A DNA stretch of 64,000 nucleotides from DASPKM01 sp963817075 (GTDB lineage: Bacteria; Bacteroidota; Bacteroidia; Chitinophagales; Chitinophagaceae): NCBI GenBank assembly GCA_963817075.1, contig CAWFMT010000003.1, forward strand, positions 682,001-746,000, written 5' to 3'. Every line of letters begins with the position of its first letter. Positions within the stretch are counted from its first letter, which is position 1. Of this stretch, positions 17,338 to 25,776 are shown one piece after another. The position numbers and the translations under genes are program-made. The notes under the pieces were generated by a model. That model made no database searches and was not told the DNA's origin. It saw only the letters and a list, made by a program, of their open reading frames with translations.

Positions 17338-18496
17338 GTGCAAATACTTATTTTTATTTTATTGCTTGGCGTAGTGCAGGGAATTCTCGTAGGGATTTTC
17401 TTCCTGCACAAGAAACTTCACAAGCAGGGTTTTCTCTTTCTGCAACTTTATCTGAGCGTCCTGATTTTGCAAATAACCTTGAAACTAATCAGTAAAGGCT
17501 GGCTCTGGGAAAACATTCTTACTGTCTACCAGATATCATATTATTTACCATTCCTCTACGGACCACTTATTTTTTCTTTTTGCGAAATCATTGCTGGGTA
17601 AACAGAGCTTTCGCTCCACTGATGTTCTTCATTTCTTTCCATTTGCCCTTGTTTTCATTAACTTTTTGGTAGGCAGTGAGGTATTTTCAGAAGGGTGGCT
17701 TGTTTCTCCAATTTTTGATTATAAGCTTAGGACTATTTCACAGATTGTAAGCCTGGTGGTCTATCATGCCCTTGCATTCATTGAATGGCGAAAATTCAAT
17801 TCATCTCTAAAAACATCCTTTTCAAATATTCAGCATTTGCAGTTGCAATGGGTGCGCCAATTTATTTTTTCTTCCTTTGTACTAACATTAGCAGTTACCC
17901 TTCTGATATTTGGGATGTTAATTTATTACCCCGTCTGGCAGCCAATAAGGTTTGGGTTTGCAGCACTAACCATCTTTATCTATTGGATCAGTTACACAGC
18001 TTTAAATCAACCCAGAGTTTTTTCCATTATCAGGGGAAATTCCTCAGAAGAATTTATGGTAGGTAATTTTCCACGCCTGCTTGTTCACAGACCTGCTAGA
18101 AAATATGCAAATTCGAATCTGGGAATGGAGCACCAACAACGCATCGTACAATCGGTGGAAAACCAGATGAAGCAAAAGAAGGTCTTCCTTGATCCTGAAA
18201 TTACCATTGATCGGCTCGCGGAACTGGTAGGATGCAGCAGACATCATCTCTCTCAGGTGCTTAACGAATCAATGAAGCAATCATTCTACGAGTATATTAA
18301 TTATTGGAGAGTTGAGGAGGCTAAGAGCCTGTTAACTGACCCACGGCAACAGGCCTTAAAAATTGCATCCATTGCTTTTGATTCGGGATTCAATTCCATA
18401 TCGGCCTTCAATGAAGTTTTCAAGAAATTCTCCGGACAAACTCCTTCACAGTATAAGAAACAAACCGTGGCTTACTCACGAAAAGAACGGGTTTAA
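17338..18496 (+). pseudogene. AraC-family regulator with membrane N-domain, split by a +1 frameshift
   Basis: The first frame (GTG start, 17338-17601) encodes 87 residues with two or three hydrophobic helices and stops at IIAG*. The second frame (from about 17591) carries on with GKQSFRSTDVLHFFPF, further membrane helices, and an AraC helix-turn-helix pair at the end (ITIDRLAELVGCSRHHLSQVLNE and IASIAFDSGFNSISAFNEVFKKFSG). Deleting one G from the GGG at about 17596-17598 restores one continuous protein of some 387 residues, the normal size for this Bacteroidota membrane-AraC type. It is therefore a broken gene, a phase-variable one, or a sequencing error. Target genes are unknown. Confidence 0.85.
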
Positions 18497-18536
18497 TACC
18501 AGATTTATCGGATTGGGACATTGAGAAAGAAAAAGC

Positions 18537-18576
18537 TTAACCGCAAAGACGCGATGGCGCAAAGGAACGCGGAGGA
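18537..18576. repeat. Intergenic repeat A, left half
   Basis: TTAACCGCAAAGACGCGATG then GCGCAAAGGAACGC. The right arm is missing; the gap continues with TTCCGGCCTTATCGGATTGG, a word pair that also occurs near 18505 (TTATCGGATTGGGAC). Confidence 0.65.
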
Positions 18577-18678
18577 TTTCGCTCCAACAATAATCTCTCT
18601 AGTTGACTTCCGGCCTTATCGGATTGGTAGGACTAAGGGTAATAATCAAGGTATTTTGTTGATTCAATTTACCTCAGA

Positions 18679-19746
18679 ATGAAATTAAATTCAATCATTG
18701 GCCCATTTGGATACTGGAAACTCATTGCTGTATTCTGCCTGCTGATAAGATTCTCAGGATTAAACGCCCAGGAAGACATGAAACTTCCTGAAGGAAGGGT
18801 TAGTGCTCAATTAATTTATCATCCCGCCAGTAAGGGTTTGCTGCTTATAGATGGATATCAGATCCATCCTGACTCGCCAACTAATAACGTTTGGAAATGG
18901 GATGGTAAAGAATGGAAAATTCTGAAGGCTAAAGGCCCTGGTTCGAGAAGCCTGAGTTCTGGGAAATTGAATACCAGGACTGGTGTTATCTGGATGTTCG
19001 GAGGAGTTGGCAGAGGGAACTATGGTAATATGAAAAATGACACCTGGGGCTTCGATGGCAAACAATGGTCTCAGATCCAAACAAACAACATTGGAACCAG
19101 AGACCATCACCAAATGATTTATGCTGACCATCTTGATGCGTTCGTATTGTATGGTGGGCAAAATGAAGATCGGAAGGAGGATACTCTTACATGGGTATTA
19201 AAGAATAATATGTACAAGTCTATGGCAATACCCGGACCTGGAGGGCGGGCTCATTATGGACTCTCTTATGACCCCACGAGAATGAAAGTTGTACTGTACG
19301 GAGGCATACAGAACAGGAAAACAATGTATGACCTCTGGGAATTTGATGGGTCAAGTTGGATTCAAATACCAGCAAGTATTGGCCCACGGTCAGGTCATTC
19401 AATGGTTTATGATGATGATCTGAAAATGGTTGTTCTGCATGGAGGTCAGGGTTATAAGATAGTTGACAAATCGATTGACACCTCTGGCAGACAATGGACC
19501 TATCTTGATGATACCTGGGGTTGGGATGGTTCACGCTGGATAAAAATTGCGGATGGCGGACCTGCTACTTTTCTTGGATCGCTTGGTTATGATCCGTTGA
19601 GAAAAGTGGTGGTTGCATATGGGGGTGCAGGATTGAATAATACAATGACATCAGCTTTGTGGGAACTCAAAGCTGGTAAATGGAATAAGGTATCTGATAA
19701 TGGTCGTTGGGAATGGGTCAAGGATCGATTTGAAAAAATCAAATAA
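18679..19746 (+). CDS. Exported kelch-repeat protein
   Basis: The 355-residue protein has a signal peptide (cleaved after LNAQ, residue 31) and then about five kelch-type beta-propeller blades. These are recognisable from the repeated VVLYGG / VLHGG / VVAYGGAG strands and the DTWGWDGSRWIKI-type segments, giving a roughly 50-residue period. Kelch propellers serve for binding or as enzyme scaffolds; nothing shows catalysis. No Bacteroidota type 9 sorting tail is present. It stands alone between repeat-filled gaps. Confidence 0.85.
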   Translation: MKLNSIIGPFGYWKLIAVFCLLIRFSGLNAQEDMKLPEGRVSAQLIYHPASKGLLLIDGYQIHPDSPTNNVWKWDGKEWKILKAKGPGSRSLSSGKLNTRTGVIWMFGGVGRGNYGNMKNDTWGFDGKQWSQIQTNNIGTRDHHQMIYADHLDAFVLYGGQNEDRKEDTLTWVLKNNMYKSMAIPGPGGRAHYGLSYDPTRMKVVLYGGIQNRKTMYDLWEFDGSSWIQIPASIGPRSGHSMVYDDDLKMVVLHGGQGYKIVDKSIDTSGRQWTYLDDTWGWDGSRWIKIADGGPATFLGSLGYDPLRKVVVAYGGAGLNNTMTSALWELKAGKWNKVSDNGRWEWVKDRFEKIK

Positions 19747-19754
19747 TGTGATGC

Positions 19755-19834
19755 TTAACCGCCAAGAAACGAGGATGCAAGGTTACGCCAGGAAATCTTT
19801 GCGCTTCTTCGCGTCCTTGCGTCTTTGCGGTTGA
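19755..19834. repeat. Intergenic inverted repeat A, complete copy
   Basis: Left arm TTAACCGCCAAGAAACGAGG, right arm CGCGTCCTTGCGTCTTTGCGG followed by TTGAA. It lies between two genes in the same direction, 9 bp after the kelch stop and 26 bp before the next start. Confidence 0.85.
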
Positions 19835-19859
19835 ATTCAAAAATCTAAACTTATACACA

Positions 19860-20498
19860 ATGCTCAAGTACTTTCTATTGCTATTCTCCTTCTGGCAATC
19901 CGATAATGGAAAATTAATCGAGCAGGCAAGTCAGGAATTGACTTCCGGGAGAAGAACTGTCAGCGACATTCTTCAGGATAAAAAATATATGGGAGTGCAT
20001 GGGGAAGTTCCATTCCGTGAATTGATTCGCGCGAATGCAAAGTCTGATCGCATTTCGTTAGTGTCCTCTGATGAACCGGGCGTACCTGCCCTGATTAAAT
20101 GTAGGTTGACAGGGCAAAAGCCACAGGAAAATTATTTGGTGTATGTGTATCATACCGATAACAAAGGAATATACGGACCAGCGATCCAGGCCGGGAGCGC
20201 TGCTCAGATCCATGCACGATTGTTTGGTTACCTGAGACCAAATAAAAACGGGGAATTTGAGTTCTCAACAATTCATCCGCAGGGTTACCCTGACACTGAT
20301 ATTGCGCAGCATATCCATTTAGAGGTCTTCGATTCCAGGGGTACGAGTATACTAAATACTGAATTACTTTTTGATGATGATCCCAGGTTAAGTGCGGAAG
20401 AAAAGACTCGTTTAACCAGGCAATTCTTCCTCGCAAAAAATGAAGGCAGTGCGAAGAAGCAACAGTATTCTTATACAATCGAGGTCAGAGGTCGGTAG
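19860..20498 (+). CDS. Intradiol ring-cleavage dioxygenase-like protein
   Basis: The 212-residue protein has a weak signal sequence (residues 1-13). The core resembles intradiol dioxygenases of the protocatechuate/catechol type. The four expected iron ligands can be placed at Tyr105 (NKGIYGP), Tyr143 (PQGYP), His151 and His153 (AQHIHLEV), with the RPNKNGEFEFSTIHP strand between. These enzymes cleave catechols; the natural substrate here is unknown. The last residues (TIEVRGR) and the stop codon are encoded by the first bases of repeat B, so the native C-terminus may have been replaced. Confidence 0.7.
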   Translation: MLKYFLLLFSFWQSDNGKLIEQASQELTSGRRTVSDILQDKKYMGVHGEVPFRELIRANAKSDRISLVSSDEPGVPALIKCRLTGQKPQENYLVYVYHTDNKGIYGPAIQAGSAAQIHARLFGYLRPNKNGEFEFSTIHPQGYPDTDIAQHIHLEVFDSRGTSILNTELLFDDDPRLSAEEKTRLTRQFFLAKNEGSAKKQQYSYTIEVRGR

Positions 20499-20587
20499 TC
20501 GGAGGTCAGAAGTAGTCGGAACGGAAGTGGTCAGAAGTTAAAAAAGTTATTCACGACTCACGACTCACGATTCACGATTCACGATTC
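20481..20587 (+). repeat. Intergenic repeat B, copy 3
   Basis: GAGGTCAGAGGTCGG words, then GTCAGAAGTTAAAAAAGTTA and five CACGAYT heptamers. It overlaps the 3' end of the dioxygenase-like gene and continues into a right half of repeat A. Confidence 0.8.
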
Positions 20588-20632
20588 CCTTGCGCCTTTG
20601 CGAGTCCTGAGCGGAGTCGAAGGGGCGGTTAT
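20588..20632. repeat. Right half of repeat A carrying a second inserted word
   Basis: CCTTGCGCCTTTGCG and GGCGGTTA belong to the right arm of repeat A, but GTCCTGAGCGGAGTCGAAGG sits between them. That word is a repeat seen in many unrelated bacterial genomes. Confidence 0.65.
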
Positions 20633-20644
20633 TTTTTTTTAACT

Positions 20645-21652
20645 CTAAAAAACCAGCCAGTAACCCTTTAGCTTTCCATTTGATAATCCCAATGCAGGTG
20701 CAGGAACCTTAAAGGCATTTACCACAAATAATAAAGACCTCACAAACCTTTTCCGGGTTTTTATTTTCGAAAGATCTATATCGGGAGAAATATAAAATTG
20801 CCTGGTCCTTTTTATATCGGTTCGGTCAAAATGATTTCCGTTTTTATCGGTCCATTTATTTTCGGTTCCTCCAAGCAATCCATCAGCTCCATAACCAATG
20901 GCAATATTCAACCACCGGGGAAGTTTTGAGTCCGGAAGCATTGATTGAATGTTCAGGCTGGCCCAATATGTTTGAGAATTATAATCCTTGAGAATTCTCT
21001 CAGGAAGACTTTTTCCAAAAAGTTCATTCCTTCGTTCCTTAACATCTCCTGAATAATTATATGGAGTAAATCCCATTTTAATATGGATTCGTTGCTCTTT
21101 CCAGCCAAGTTGCTGGCTGGAATAAATAGCAACCCCAGCAAAATTTGACACGATATCACTCCAGCTAAATCCCCATTTAGGAGAATGTGCATCCTGGATT
21201 TCAATAATACTTTGGTATGCTATAGAACTTAGTCCGCCAAAAAGAACAGCTTTCCTTTCATTCAAACCCGCCCACTTCCACATTTCGGTTGAAATGCTGT
21301 TCAGGTGATAGGCCGTCCAAATATGTCCAACCTTATCCATTTGCTTCCATTCCTTAAGATCATTGAAGAAATGGAAAGATTCCCGCGGGTAATCAGCATA
21401 CCATGCCTTATTCAGTGCTATATAAGATCCTGTCCAAAATCCAACATGAGTTCCAGCCACCAGCCACAATCGTTGTTTACTTGCTGAATGATGGTAGCGG
21501 ATAATCTCCTTCTGATCAATCCTCTCCACTTCAGTCTTTCTTACCAACGAGGTATCCTGGGAAAAAACTTCAGCACAGCAAACACTAAAAAAAAGAATGG
21601 ATAAAAAGGTATTCCGGGATAATTGCCTTAGCCATTTAAAAGATTTCTGCAC
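20645..21652 (-). CDS. DUF2279-family exported protein
   Basis: The 335-residue protein has a signal peptide (cleaved near VFSQ, residue 32). It carries the DUF2279/YfiM-type segments KQMDKVGHIWTAYHLN, GGLSSIAYQSIIEIQDAHS and KWGFSWSDIVSNFAGVA. Conserved Asp/His residues in DKVGH are typical. The C-terminal half is beta-rich and may be outer-membrane associated. The function of the family is unknown. Repeat arrays fill the 569 bp upstream of its start. Confidence 0.82.
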   Translation of the reverse strand: MQKSFKWLRQLSRNTFLSILFFSVCCAEVFSQDTSLVRKTEVERIDQKEIIRYHHSASKQRLWLVAGTHVGFWTGSYIALNKAWYADYPRESFHFFNDLKEWKQMDKVGHIWTAYHLNSISTEMWKWAGLNERKAVLFGGLSSIAYQSIIEIQDAHSPKWGFSWSDIVSNFAGVAIYSSQQLGWKEQRIHIKMGFTPYNYSGDVKERRNELFGKSLPERILKDYNSQTYWASLNIQSMLPDSKLPRWLNIAIGYGADGLLGGTENKWTDKNGNHFDRTDIKRTRQFYISPDIDLSKIKTRKRFVRSLLFVVNAFKVPAPALGLSNGKLKGYWLVF

Positions 21653-21733
21653 TTACTCGGTTTCAGTTCAAACAAAAATACGTCTCTGGCAAGGAAACAG
21701 ATTGGTTGGGAATTTTAAAGTTCTGGAAATTTA

Positions 21734-21877
21734 CCTCACCCGTCTCGCTTCGCGAGCCACCCTCTGCGCTTTGCGGAGAGGGAAAAGAAGCATTATTGCT
21801 CCCTGTCCACGAAGTGGGGAGGGCTGGGGTGAGGTAAGTGTGAAATGAACATTGAAAATTGTTTGTTGAGAATTTTT
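21734..21877 (+). repeat. Repeat D, copy 1
   Basis: Starts CCTCACCCGTCTCGCTTCGC and ends with CATTGAAAATTGTTTGTTGA plus a T-run. It is about 90% identical by eye to copy 2 at 22022-22164. Confidence 0.85.
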
Positions 21878-22021
21878 TCTGGGAATGCTCCAGTCAAATG
21901 CTCAATGATGAAGGAAGAAAACTCCTTCCGACCTCACCCCTAACCCCTCTCCAAAGGAGAGGGGAATAAGATTTTAAAAACTACAATATTCTTTGCCTCT
22001 CAGGGCTTCATTGTTTCTTTT

Positions 22022-22164
22022 CCTCACCCATCTCGCTTCGCGATCCACCCTCCCCGCTTTGCGGAAAGGGAAGAGAAACATTGTTGCTCCCTGTCCACGA
22101 GTGGGGAGGGCTGGGGTAAGGTAAGTGTGAAATGAACATTGAAAATTGTTTATTGAGAATTTTT
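22022..22164 (+). repeat. Repeat D, copy 2
   Basis: Starts CCTCACCCATCTCGCTTCGC and ends with CATTGAAAATTGTTTATTGA plus a T-run. Same orientation as copy 1, with 144 bp between them. Confidence 0.85.
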
Positions 22165-22221
22165 GAATGTTTTCCATTCTTCGCGCTCTTTGCGTGATCA
22201 TTGCGCCCTTTGCGTTACTCC

Positions 22222-24390
22222 TTAGTTGCTTGGAAGTGCAAATGCAACATATGCATCGCCGGATCTTGTTTTTAATTTTCCACCGCCGCAGGCAATTACC
22301 AAATATTGTCTTCCATCCAACTCAAACACTGCCGGCGTAGCAAAACCTGAGGCAGGTAATTCATGTTCCCATAATAATTTTCCATCACGCTTGTTGAAAG
22401 CTCGAATTTTATTGTCCTTAGTGGCAGCAATGAATACAAGTCCACCCGCAGTGACAACAGGTCCTCCATAATTTTCACTCCCTGTAGCAACTCCTTTTGA
22501 TTTAAATGCTGAATCCTCTCCCAATGGGATTTTCCAGACTATCTCGCCTTTATTCAAATCAATTGCATTCAAAGTGCCCCATGGTGGTTTGATGGCTGGA
22601 AGGCCTTCTTTAGTCAGGAATTTATGATACCCTGTAATGGAATAAGGGAGATTGCGAAAGCTATCAACTTGTTTGTCTGACGCAACAAACCTCTTTTGTT
22701 TATTAGTTTTCAATTCAAGAACGAATGAAGCAATTGCCATTCTTTCCTGTTCTGTTAAGTGTTGGAAAGCAGGCATCAATCTTCTCCCAGTTATAAGTAA
22801 TGAGTCAAATTGTTCCAATGAATATTTTTTGCTCATGCCAATCAGACTAGGATAATTGCCAGATCCAACTCTGTTCGGCGCGTGGCAACTCATACAACCG
22901 GCCTGATATAGTCTTTTGCCTGCCTCCAGGTAATTCTCATTTTTTGGTTTCTCAATCTTTGCATCCACCATAGTTATGAGAAAAGCCATTTCATTCGCAT
23001 TCACATAGAGAATTCCTGTCTGGGGATCAAATGCTGGTCCTCCCCATTCTGCTCCGCCATCAAGTCCCGGAAATATAATGGTTCCCTGTTTGGAAAGAGG
23101 AGTAAACAGGGAACCGGTCTTATAATTCGCAAATCTTTTTTTTATTTCCTGGAATGATGAATCAGGCAGCAGATCATTCAAATCATTTTCTGTAAATGTT
23201 TGCCTCACAAAGGGTGGAGGCTTAACAGGAATTGGTTGGGTTGGCCAGATCATTTCATTGGCAAGCTCGGTTTCCCGCGGAAATTCTTTTTCTTCAATTT
23301 CAAAAAGAGGCTTACCCGTTTCTCTTTCAAATAGGAAAACAAAGCCAGTCTTCGTAGGTTGTGCAACTGCATCAATTTTCTTTCCATCCCTGGTAATGGT
23401 TACAAGGGCAGGAGGGGTGGGGAGGTCACGATCCCAAACATCATGGTGTATCTGTTGAAAATGCCAGATCCTTTTGCCAGTATTTGCATCAAGTGCCAGT
23501 AAACAATCAGCAAATAAATTCGAGCCTCTTCTTTTTCCTCCATAAAAGTCGAACGAAGCCGATCCAGTTGGGACAAATACAATTCCTCTTTTCTCATCCA
23601 CACTCATTCCGCTCCAGCTATTTGCTCCTCCTATTTTTTTGTATGCAATGCTGTCCTCCCATGTATCAAAGCCGACTTCGCCAGGATGCGGGATTGTATG
23701 AAAGATCCAACGAATTTTCCCAGTTCTTACATCATAAGCGCGAATATGTCCTGGTGCCGCAGCAGCCCCTTCGTCAACTCTTGAACCAATAATAAGGAGA
23801 TCTTTATAAACAACCCCCGGTGATGTTGAAGTAATAAATAGCTCTGAAACTTCTCTATCAAGTCCTTCATGAAGATCCACTCTTCCTTCAGTACCAAATT
23901 CTTTTATCAGTTTTCCATTTTGCGCATTGATACAATGAAGATGTGCGCCTACTGTATAAAAAATTCGCTGATCTTCTTTTCCATTTGACCAATACGCTAC
24001 CCCCCTGACAACGTTCAGGATAAAGAATAATCTTTTATTCGAACTCTCCAATGTATCAAATGGATTGAACACCCACCTTGCCTTGCCAGTCTTTGCGTCC
24101 AGGGCAAACAATTTCATTTGGGGTGTAGCCCCATAAAGAGTGCTGTCTATGATAATTGGATTGCACTGGATCTGGGAATTGCTTATGGTATCCGCATCCC
24201 CGGAATTGAAAGTCCATGCCACCGCGAGTTGATTGACATTGTTGGTATCGATTTGGGTCAGGCTGGAATAGCGGATCATTTCTTTTGATCCACCATATAC
24301 GTTCCATGTGGTGTAATCCTTCTTCGACTCCTTGCAGCCAGCGAGAATGAGTAATGCAAAAAAACAGGAGAGTGAAAGGATTTTTCTCAT
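22222..24390 (-). CDS. PQQ-dependent dehydrogenase lipoprotein with inserted cytochrome c domain
   Basis: The 722-residue protein is a quinoprotein beta-propeller of the glucose/alcohol dehydrogenase type. A lipobox (LILAGC, Cys19) anchors it to a membrane. Propeller blades include the LFALDAKTGKARWVF-type repeats. At about residues 485-570 a cytochrome c domain interrupts the propeller (CMSCH, Cys499/Cys502/His503, distal Met in RRLMPAF). The last blades then follow (GTLNAIDLNKGEIVWKIPLG). It would oxidise an alcohol or sugar in the periplasm and pass electrons to the attached heme. No PQQ biosynthesis genes are nearby. Confidence 0.88.
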   Translation of the reverse strand: MRKILSLSCFFALLILAGCKESKKDYTTWNVYGGSKEMIRYSSLTQIDTNNVNQLAVAWTFNSGDADTISNSQIQCNPIIIDSTLYGATPQMKLFALDAKTGKARWVFNPFDTLESSNKRLFFILNVVRGVAYWSNGKEDQRIFYTVGAHLHCINAQNGKLIKEFGTEGRVDLHEGLDREVSELFITSTSPGVVYKDLLIIGSRVDEGAAAAPGHIRAYDVRTGKIRWIFHTIPHPGEVGFDTWEDSIAYKKIGGANSWSGMSVDEKRGIVFVPTGSASFDFYGGKRRGSNLFADCLLALDANTGKRIWHFQQIHHDVWDRDLPTPPALVTITRDGKKIDAVAQPTKTGFVFLFERETGKPLFEIEEKEFPRETELANEMIWPTQPIPVKPPPFVRQTFTENDLNDLLPDSSFQEIKKRFANYKTGSLFTPLSKQGTIIFPGLDGGAEWGGPAFDPQTGILYVNANEMAFLITMVDAKIEKPKNENYLEAGKRLYQAGCMSCHAPNRVGSGNYPSLIGMSKKYSLEQFDSLLITGRRLMPAFQHLTEQERMAIASFVLELKTNKQKRFVASDKQVDSFRNLPYSITGYHKFLTKEGLPAIKPPWGTLNAIDLNKGEIVWKIPLGEDSAFKSKGVATGSENYGGPVVTAGGLVFIAATKDNKIRAFNKRDGKLLWEHELPASGFATPAVFELDGRQYLVIACGGGKLKTRSGDAYVAFALPSN

Positions 24391-24399
24391 TATTTGGGT

Positions 24400-24504
24400 T
24401 TAACCGCCAAGACGCAATGACGCAAAGCAACGCAACGGTCTTCGCGAAACTCGGCGACATGGCGCCCCTGCCTGCGTGACGCAGTCAGGCAGGTTTGCGG
24501 TTAA
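24400..24504. repeat. Inverted repeat A, complete copy with a nested palindrome
   Basis: Left arm TTAACCGCCAAGACGC, right arm ending GTTTGCGGTTAA. Just before the right end a separate palindrome is inserted (24467-24493, CCTGCCTG...CAGGCAGG with an inner CTGCG/CGCAG hairpin). It lies upstream of the PQQ gene, within its promoter region. Confidence 0.8.
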
Positions 24505-24512
24505 AAAAAATT

Positions 24513-25706
24513 CTATGCTAATACCTTCTCAGAGATTTTTCCATCTTTCTTACTCTTCAGTATCACCTTTTTTGCACCATAGTGGGTGACTTCTTCCTTC
24601 ACCAGGTAATGCTCGGAGTCGTATTCAGTGAGATGGCTATCTTTTCCTACGCCTGTTCGGCCTCTCCAGATTTCTAGTTTCACTGGCTCCCATTGCTTAG
24701 TTGTAGCTGAGCGATAAGCGGCATCCAGCACGGCATTTACAACATAACCGTCATAAAAAGTTTCTTTCGCCGGTTTACCCTGCTCCATGGAGTTGAACAT
24801 ATCCATGAACATATGATTATACCCCAGTTCATTTAATTCATCGCCTACCGGAAACAGCCAACCGCTATTGCTCTCTGCCTTCTCTGCAACATAGTCAGCA
24901 CTTTTACCAGTAGTAAACATCTCAAATCCGGTTCTCAAAAAACTATTGATCCAGATCGTACCTTCTGATCCCATGACCTCATCACGAAGATCCAATCCAC
25001 CTCTGAATGTCCAGCTTACTTCAAATTGTCCAATCGCTCCATTCTCATATTTAACCAAACCAATTGCGTGGTCTTCTGCATCTATTGGTTTTACCTGCGT
25101 ATCTGCCCAACACATGACTTCAACAGGTTTGATGTCCTTGCCTATATAACTTCTAGCAATTTCAACGCAATGACAACCAAGGTCAAGAATACATCCTCCA
25201 CCAGCCTGTTCCTTATCCCAGAACCAATCACTATGAGGCCCAGGATGTGTTTCTCTGGATTTAGCCCAGAGAATTCTTCCAATTGCACCAGCTTTTACTG
25301 ATTCATGAGCTTTCAAAAACTTTGGAGTGTACACAAGATCTTCAAGATAACCATGAAAAATTCCTGCCTTCTCAACAGCTTCCAGCATGCGTTTGGCTTC
25401 TTCTGCATTTCGTCCAAGGGGCTTGGTACAGATGACAGCCTTTTTATATTTACAGCAAAGCAAGACAGCAGCTTCATGAAGATTATTAGGGAGTGAAATG
25501 CAAACCACATCCGTATCAGGATGGGCAATTGATTCTTCCATATTGGTCGTCCAATGACTACAACCATAATCCTCTGCAAATTTTTTTGCTGATTCTTCGC
25601 GACGCGAATAGATACTTACAACCTTATCCTTGCTTCGGTATCCCTGTAGCGAATCAGAATAAAACCGACCAATGAAACCTGAGCCTAACATCGAAATTCT
25701 TTTCAT
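24513..25706 (-). CDS. Gfo/Idh/MocA-family NAD(P)-dependent oxidoreductase
   Basis: The 397-residue enzyme has the Rossmann motif GSGFIG (residues 8-13), a TKPLGRN segment with the conserved Lys95-Pro96, and the catalytic-domain stretch GGCILDLGCHCVEIARSYIG. The family oxidises or reduces sugars and inositols; the substrate cannot be read here. I use the ATG at 25706 (MKRISMLGSG) because the 42 codons upstream are not family-like and overlap the divergent phosphoglucomutase promoter. It follows the PQQ gene's repeat and may belong to the same sugar-oxidation unit. Confidence 0.9.
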   Translation of the reverse strand: MKRISMLGSGFIGRFYSDSLQGYRSKDKVVSIYSRREESAKKFAEDYGCSHWTTNMEESIAHPDTDVVCISLPNNLHEAAVLLCCKYKKAVICTKPLGRNAEEAKRMLEAVEKAGIFHGYLEDLVYTPKFLKAHESVKAGAIGRILWAKSRETHPGPHSDWFWDKEQAGGGCILDLGCHCVEIARSYIGKDIKPVEVMCWADTQVKPIDAEDHAIGLVKYENGAIGQFEVSWTFRGGLDLRDEVMGSEGTIWINSFLRTGFEMFTTGKSADYVAEKAESNSGWLFPVGDELNELGYNHMFMDMFNSMEQGKPAKETFYDGYVVNAVLDAAYRSATTKQWEPVKLEIWRGRTGVGKDSHLTEYDSEHYLVKEEVTHYGAKKVILKSKKDGKISEKVLA

Positions 25707-25715
25707 ATGCAGTCC

Positions 25716-25723
25716 TAATTTTG
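25716..25723 (+). promoter_or_regulatory. Putative -7 promoter element for phosphoglucomutase
   Basis: TAATTTTG matches the Bacteroidota -7 consensus TAnnTTTG and lies 53 bp before the phosphoglucomutase ATG in the 70-bp divergent gap. No convincing -33 TTG is seen. Confidence 0.3.
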
Positions 25724-25776
25724 TTGTCAAAAAATCATGTAGGTTTGAACCTCTCAACTCTAAAAATAAATATTGT

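Larger units (their letters stand above)
21653..22221. repeat. 569-bp gene-free stretch made mainly of repeat family D
   Basis: No gene is visible. It holds two imperfect direct copies of a 144-bp unit (21734-21877 and 22022-22164), a 9-bp-arm hairpin of family D at 21944-21964 (CCCCTCTCC, AAA, GGAGAGGGG), and at 22175-22215 a degenerate right half of repeat A (TTCGCGCTCTTTGCGTG). The promoter of the DUF2279 gene must lie in or beside this block. Confidence 0.85.

Noticed and set aside
17591..18496. The second AraC frame as an independent gene from TTG
   Set aside because: It lacks the first membrane helices and its start is the frameshift site; a broken single gene explains both frames better.
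21597..21848. Open frame through repeat D and the start of the DUF2279 gene
   Set aside because: It is made of repeat and antisense sequence, with no recognisable domain or start signal.
21974..22201. Minus-strand open frame in the repeat D region
   Set aside because: The translation is repeat DNA only and varies between the two copies.
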